DNA from: AR12 sp036265915
Lineage (GTDB): Bacteria; Methylomirabilota; Methylomirabilia; Rokubacteriales; CSP1-6
Assembly (NCBI GenBank): GCA_036265915.1
Contig: DATAOC010000083.1
Span: 1 to 6,997, forward strand
Length of the DNA stretch: 6,997 nt
Direction: 5' to 3'
The position numbers and the translations under genes are program-made. Of the stretch, positions 4,244-6,997 are shown piece after piece. Below the pieces are notes generated by a model that saw only the letters and a program-made list of their open reading frames with translations, made no database searches and was not told the DNA's origin. Position 1 is the stretch's first letter. Every line of letters begins with the position of its first letter.

Positions 4244-6771
4244 CTGCCGAGCGAGACGAGATTCGCGAACAATCGGTACGCGCCGGCAACTCCGGCCGGC
4301 AGCTGTCGGAACCAGGCGAGACTGGTGTACACGAAGTAGCCGCTGCCGTGTCGGGCCACGAGCAGGCCGCCGGCGAGCGGCGCCTCGCCCGCGTCGCTGC
4401 AGGCCACAATGGGCCTGAACCGCTCGTCCCACCGATCGGGAAAGTACAGGCCGCGCTCCTGGACCCAGCCGTCGAAGTCCGCGCTCGTGATGCGATTCGG
4501 GACGGTCAGCACGGGATGCGCGGGCGCCAGAATGGTGACCGGCGCGTTCTCGTCCGTCACACGGTCGCGTGACAGATGCACCCGAAACGGCGCCAGCCAT
4601 CCGTCGGCGAGGCGGTCCACGGTGTTGTACTGCACGACGACCGTCCCTCCCGCGTGCACGTAGTCGAAGAGTGCGGGCAGGTGCGCCGCCAGATCGGTTC
4701 TCACGTTGAATGCGCGGACGCCGAGCACGACGGCGTCGAGCCCGCGCAGCCGCTCGGGAGCGAGCTCGGAGCCGGTGAGCAACGTCACTGCATACCCCAT
4801 CTGCTCGAGCGCGGCCGGCACCTCGTCGCCGGCACCGGGCACGTAGCCGACATGGTGGCCGCGAATGGCGAGCTCCAGGGACACCACCCGGGCGCGCGCC
4901 CGCGGCTGCAAGAGCTGGAGCGGCAGGTGCTCGTAGCTCACCTCGACGCGCTGCTGGTCGAAGCGCCGGCCATTGACCTCCGCCGTCGCGCCGAGGGATC
5001 CCGTCGTGGAGTGCGGGGGCGCGACGACCGTGAAGGTCACACGCGCCTGCTCGCCCGGCATCCGCAGCCGGAATGGCTGGGACGGCGGCGTCGCCGTCCA
5101 GCCTTGGCCCGTCTCGAGATGCACCGCGCCGACTGTCCGTCCCCGCGCGGCCGTCACCTCGACGGTGACCGGCTGCGCCGCCGCCGGCGCGAAGAGCTGC
5201 ACCGGCGCGGTGAAGCGTAGCGAAACGGGGGCGATCACGCTCGGCTGCCGCCGCGTCCCCTGATGGGCGGGATCCGCACCGGCCGCCGCCTCACCAGCAA
5301 TCACCAGCGGCTCGCCGCCGACGTCGAAGACGTACTCGAGCGGGATCACCGGTGGGTCCTGGGCGCGGCCGATGAGCGACGGATCGTCGACGGCGAAGAG
5401 CCCGGCTGTGCCGTCGCCGCGCAGCCAGTACGGCTGACTCGGCGGTGTGCTGGGCGCAACGGCGAACGACGCCTCGCGCACGACGGGCCGATTGCGGCGC
5501 AGCTCGACGTCGGTGGTGAGGTCAGCGCGGCCGGCGTAGCGCACCGCGGTCCACCGAACGGGTATCCCTCCATGCACGACCGCCCGGTGCTGCAGCTTCA
5601 CAGTCTCGCCGGGAACGATTTCGGCGCGATCGACGACCGTGTCGACCTCCAGGCCGAGACACGCCTGGATGATCCTGTCGAGCTGCGCCCGCTTGTCCTT
5701 GACCATCGGGTCGAGGGGCAGGGTGAGGAGCCGCCGACGGATGGCGAGCAGCCCGGGCAAGGCCGTCGCCACGTCGTGCACGTTGAAGGTCGCGACGGCA
5801 TCGCCGATGGACCGCGCGAGGTCAGCGCCACCCGGTATGCGAGCCCATGTCGTGTCGACGCCGTCGAAAAGGTCGTGGCTTGCCGGCTCGCCCGCGAGCA
5901 GCACGAAGGGCTCGATCCGCGAGCCTTCGTTCACGGGCGCCGGCTCGACGCCGAAGCCCTGCGTCTTGTGCATGCTGCGGCTGCGAGCGGCGATGGCGGC
6001 GAACGACTCGCCGGACGCCGCATCGCGGCCACCGACCTCGAGCTTCACCACCCCGGGACCATCGGGCACCTCGGCCGGCATGCCCGCGATCGCCATGCCG
6101 GTGGTCGGGTTCGCCGTCGCGGCGCCCACGCCGACGTTGTGCACGATGCGCCGCGCCTGCCAGGGCTGGAGCTCACCGAGCTGATCGGGAAACGCGGCGG
6201 GATCGGCGGCCAGCCGGAAGGCTTCGACCGCGAGGATCGCCGAGGCCGTGTGATGACCATGGGTCGGCGCCGCGTTCGGGGAAAACCGCGTGATGATGAC
6301 GTCGGGGCGGAATTCCCGGATGACGCGGACGATGTCGGCAAGGACGGCCTCGCGATCCCAGACGCGGAGTGTCTCCTCGGCGGTCTTCGAATACCCGAAA
6401 TCCTTCGCGCGCGTGAAGTACTGCCGGCCTCCGTCGAGCTGCCGCGCCGCGAGAAGCTCCTGCGTACGGGCCACGCCGAGCGCGTCGCTGAGCTGCGAGC
6501 CGAGCAGGTTCTGTCCGCCGTCTCCGCGCGTCAGCGACAGGTAGGCGGTGCGGTAGCCGCGGCCGCGCGCGAGATACGTGATGACCTGCGTGTTCTCGTC
6601 GTCGGGATGAGCGGCAACGTAGAGCGCACTGCCGGTCGTGCCGAACCGGCGGAGCTGCTCCCGGATCGCCGCCCCGGTCTCGACGTCGGCCGCGCGACCG
6701 ACGCCAGAACAGCCGACGAGCACCGCCGCGCAAACGATAGCCCAGACTTCCACGACCACCGAGGATGGCAT
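4240..6771 (-). CDS. Exported PIG-L family deacetylase with C-terminal ThuA/GATase-like domain
   Basis: From the ATG at 6771 the product is 843 aa. It begins with a hydrophobic export segment (about 9-20) ending in LVGC (18-21), which resembles a lipobox; cleavage at GRA (25-27) is the alternative. The PIG-L domain (about 46-300) has AHPDDE (54-59; His55 and Asp58 zinc ligands, Asp57 general base), TRGDGGQN (81-88), RFSPNAAPTHGHH (162-174, with the third ligand in HGHH) and SMHKTQGFG (266-274). The family hydrolyses N-acetyl groups on amino sugars, including GlcNAc-malate in small BshB proteins. A beta-rich middle (about 375-615) follows, then an alpha/beta domain (about 638-842) resembling ThuA/class I amidotransferase folds: VGYVPGAG, LDAVVLGVRAFN, YVHAGGTVVVQYN and a GSGYFVYTSLAWFRQ segment. 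It heads the operon, and its stop overlaps the next start (ATGA). The start is uncertain: the frame is open to ATG 6852, with GTG at 6816 and 6783. The substrate is unknown; the export signal argues against a classical BshB. Confidence 0.88.
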   Translation of the reverse strand: MPSSVVVEVWAIVCAAVLVGCSGVGRAADVETGAAIREQLRRFGTTGSALYVAAHPDDENTQVITYLARGRGYRTAYLSLTRGDGGQNLLGSQLSDALGVARTQELLAARQLDGGRQYFTRAKDFGYSKTAEETLRVWDREAVLADIVRVIREFRPDVIITRFSPNAAPTHGHHTASAILAVEAFRLAADPAAFPDQLGELQPWQARRIVHNVGVGAATANPTTGMAIAGMPAEVPDGPGVVKLEVGGRDAASGESFAAIAARSRSMHKTQGFGVEPAPVNEGSRIEPFVLLAGEPASHDLFDGVDTTWARIPGGADLARSIGDAVATFNVHDVATALPGLLAIRRRLLTLPLDPMVKDKRAQLDRIIQACLGLEVDTVVDRAEIVPGETVKLQHRAVVHGGIPVRWTAVRYAGRADLTTDVELRRNRPVVREASFAVAPSTPPSQPYWLRGDGTAGLFAVDDPSLIGRAQDPPVIPLEYVFDVGGEPLVIAGEAAAGADPAHQGTRRQPSVIAPVSLRFTAPVQLFAPAAAQPVTVEVTAARGRTVGAVHLETGQGWTATPPSQPFRLRMPGEQARVTFTVVAPPHSTTGSLGATAEVNGRRFDQQRVEVSYEHLPLQLLQPRARARVVSLELAIRGHHVGYVPGAGDEVPAALEQMGYAVTLLTGSELAPERLRGLDAVVLGVRAFNVRTDLAAHLPALFDYVHAGGTVVVQYNTVDRLADGWLAPFRVHLSRDRVTDENAPVTILAPAHPVLTVPNRITSADFDGWVQERGLYFPDRWDERFRPIVACSDAGEAPLAGGLLVARHGSGYFVYTSLAWFRQLPAGVAGAYRLFANLVSLGR

Positions 6772-6840
6772 CCGCGGATCCACACGGTAGCACGTCTGCT
6801 TCTGTTCCGGCGCCACCTGGCCTCGCTCAGTCTTGGAGTT

Positions 6841-6874
6841 GTGTGCGCGCATACGAGGTGTGCGCGCATACGAG
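6841..6874. repeat. Perfect tandem 17-bp repeat upstream of the operon, candidate operator
   Basis: GTGTGCGCGCATACGAG occurs twice without a gap (6841-6857 and 6858-6874). Each unit holds a near-palindrome, GTGTGCGCGCATAC, with one mismatched pair and a perfect TGCGCGCA core. The repeats lie 70-103 nt before the deacetylase ATG, in the control region between that operon and a likely divergent gene. Two adjacent dyads suit a pair of dimers of a DNA-binding regulator. A simple replication duplication is the alternative. If the deacetylase started at the distal ATG 6852, the first repeat would be partly coding. Confidence 0.7.
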
Positions 6875-6898
6875 GATGCGGCCCTCAGGGAGGCGCTA

Positions 6899-6918
6899 CG
6901 CTGCCACGCGATGCAGCG
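6899..6918. promoter_or_regulatory. Inverted repeat, possible operator or hairpin
   Basis: CGCTGC (6899-6904) and GCAGCG (6913-6918) are exact inverted repeats separated by 8 bases. The dyad ends immediately before a possible plus-strand -35 element. It could be a regulator site for the divergent promoters or an mRNA hairpin; 6+6 matches in GC-rich DNA also arise by chance. Confidence 0.35.
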
Positions 6919-6919
6919 A

Positions 6920-6950
6920 TTGCCGGCGGCGATTGGCGACGTGCTAGGCT
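6920..6950 (+). promoter_or_regulatory. Candidate promoter of a divergent plus-strand gene
   Basis: TTGCCG (6920-6925) resembles a -35 element and TAGGCT (6945-6950), preceded by TGC as an extended -10, resembles a -10 element. The 19-bp spacer is a little long. Transcription would begin near 6957, about 12 nt before an ATG at 6969. No equally clear promoter is visible for the minus-strand operon; a weak extended -10 (TGC-TACCGT, minus strand 6792-6784) lies close to its start. Confidence 0.4.
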
Positions 6951-6968
6951 CATGGGCCTCCGAAAGCC

Positions 6969-6997
6969 ATGACGGACACGAGTCGCACGCCGATCGA
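6969..6997 (+). CDS. Start of a possible divergent gene, cut by the window edge
   Basis: An ATG at 6969 opens a frame that stays open to the end of the window (MTDTSRTPI, 9 codons). It follows the candidate plus-strand promoter at a short distance, and the polar Thr/Ser-rich beginning is typical of a cytosolic protein N-terminus. The Shine-Dalgarno is poor (CCGAAAG). Too little is present to name a product. If it is a transcription regulator, it would be a natural binder of the tandem repeat, but nothing here shows that. Confidence 0.3.

Noticed and set aside
4095..4409. N-terminal extension of the symporter frame to 672 codons
   Set aside because: The added residues are basic and non-hydrophobic and overlap the deacetylase end and the whole 50-aa gene. 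The GTG at 4094 has a Shine-Dalgarno and gives a normal SSS N-terminus.
3438..4418. 326-codon plus-strand open frame antisense to the symporter
   Set aside because: It is hydrophilic and repetitive in composition with no recognisable motifs, opposite a clear SSS transporter and the 50-aa gene.
5263..6972. 569-codon plus-strand open frame antisense to the PIG-L deacetylase
   Set aside because: It has low-complexity Arg/Asp/His content and no family motifs, and it runs across the whole opposite gene and its control region. It is a shadow of a gene with intact catalytic motifs.
6952..6972. Six-codon plus-strand ORF (MGLRKP) overlapping the ATG at 6969
   Set aside because: It resembles an upstream leader ORF, but the predicted transcript start near 6957 would exclude its ATG, and such short frames are expected by chance.
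1..6997. CRISPR arrays, tRNA or rRNA genes, insertion sequences, attachment sites
   Set aside because: No spaced repeats, no tRNA-like cloverleaf, no transposase-like protein and no terminal inverted repeats were seen. The window is almost entirely coding with coherent gene order.

Overview
The window is strongly G+C-rich bacterial DNA. Nearly all coding lies on the minus strand, in a compact set of genes built around bacillithiol synthesis. Strong G/C bias at third codon positions, an exported DinB-fold protein, a large PIG-L/ThuA-type exported deacetylase beside an SLC5 symporter, and bshA together suggest a member of Acidobacteriota (Vicinamibacteria-like) or a similar high-GC Gram-negative phylum. 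This placement is an inference from gene content; there is no rRNA or marker gene to confirm it.

Layout, in the direction of transcription (right to left). At the right edge (6772-6997) is a control region with a perfect 17-bp tandem repeat, a 6+6 inverted repeat and a possible divergent promoter leading to the first codons of a plus-strand gene. Then comes an exported PIG-L deacetylase of about 843 aa (4240-6771). It is followed by a 50-aa single-membrane-span protein (4091-4243), a 567-aa sodium:solute symporter (2391-4094), a 260-aa protein that I read as a compact BshC-like cysteine ligase (1612-2394), and bshA (457-1587). After an 80-bp gap with two hairpins comes the start of an exported DinB-family protein (1-377) that runs off the left edge. 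The first three junctions are 4-nt stop/start overlaps (ATGA, GTGA, ATGA) and bshA follows after 24 nt, so these five genes almost certainly form one translationally coupled operon.

How they may work together. BshA joins GlcNAc to L-malate and BshC normally adds cysteine to GlcN-malate. The intervening deacetylation is usually done by a small cytosolic BshB. Here the only deacetylase is large and carries an export or lipoprotein signal, and it is coupled to a symporter and a tiny membrane protein. This suggests either that BshB is elsewhere in the genome and the operon adds an envelope deacetylation and uptake branch, or that an unconventional route is used. The BshC-like protein is about half the usual length. 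It keeps the GQQ, DHD-type and GxxE-type core motifs but lacks the N-terminal extension and the C-terminal coiled-coil domain. This compact BshC, together with the exported deacetylase, small membrane protein and symporter, is the most interesting content of the window.
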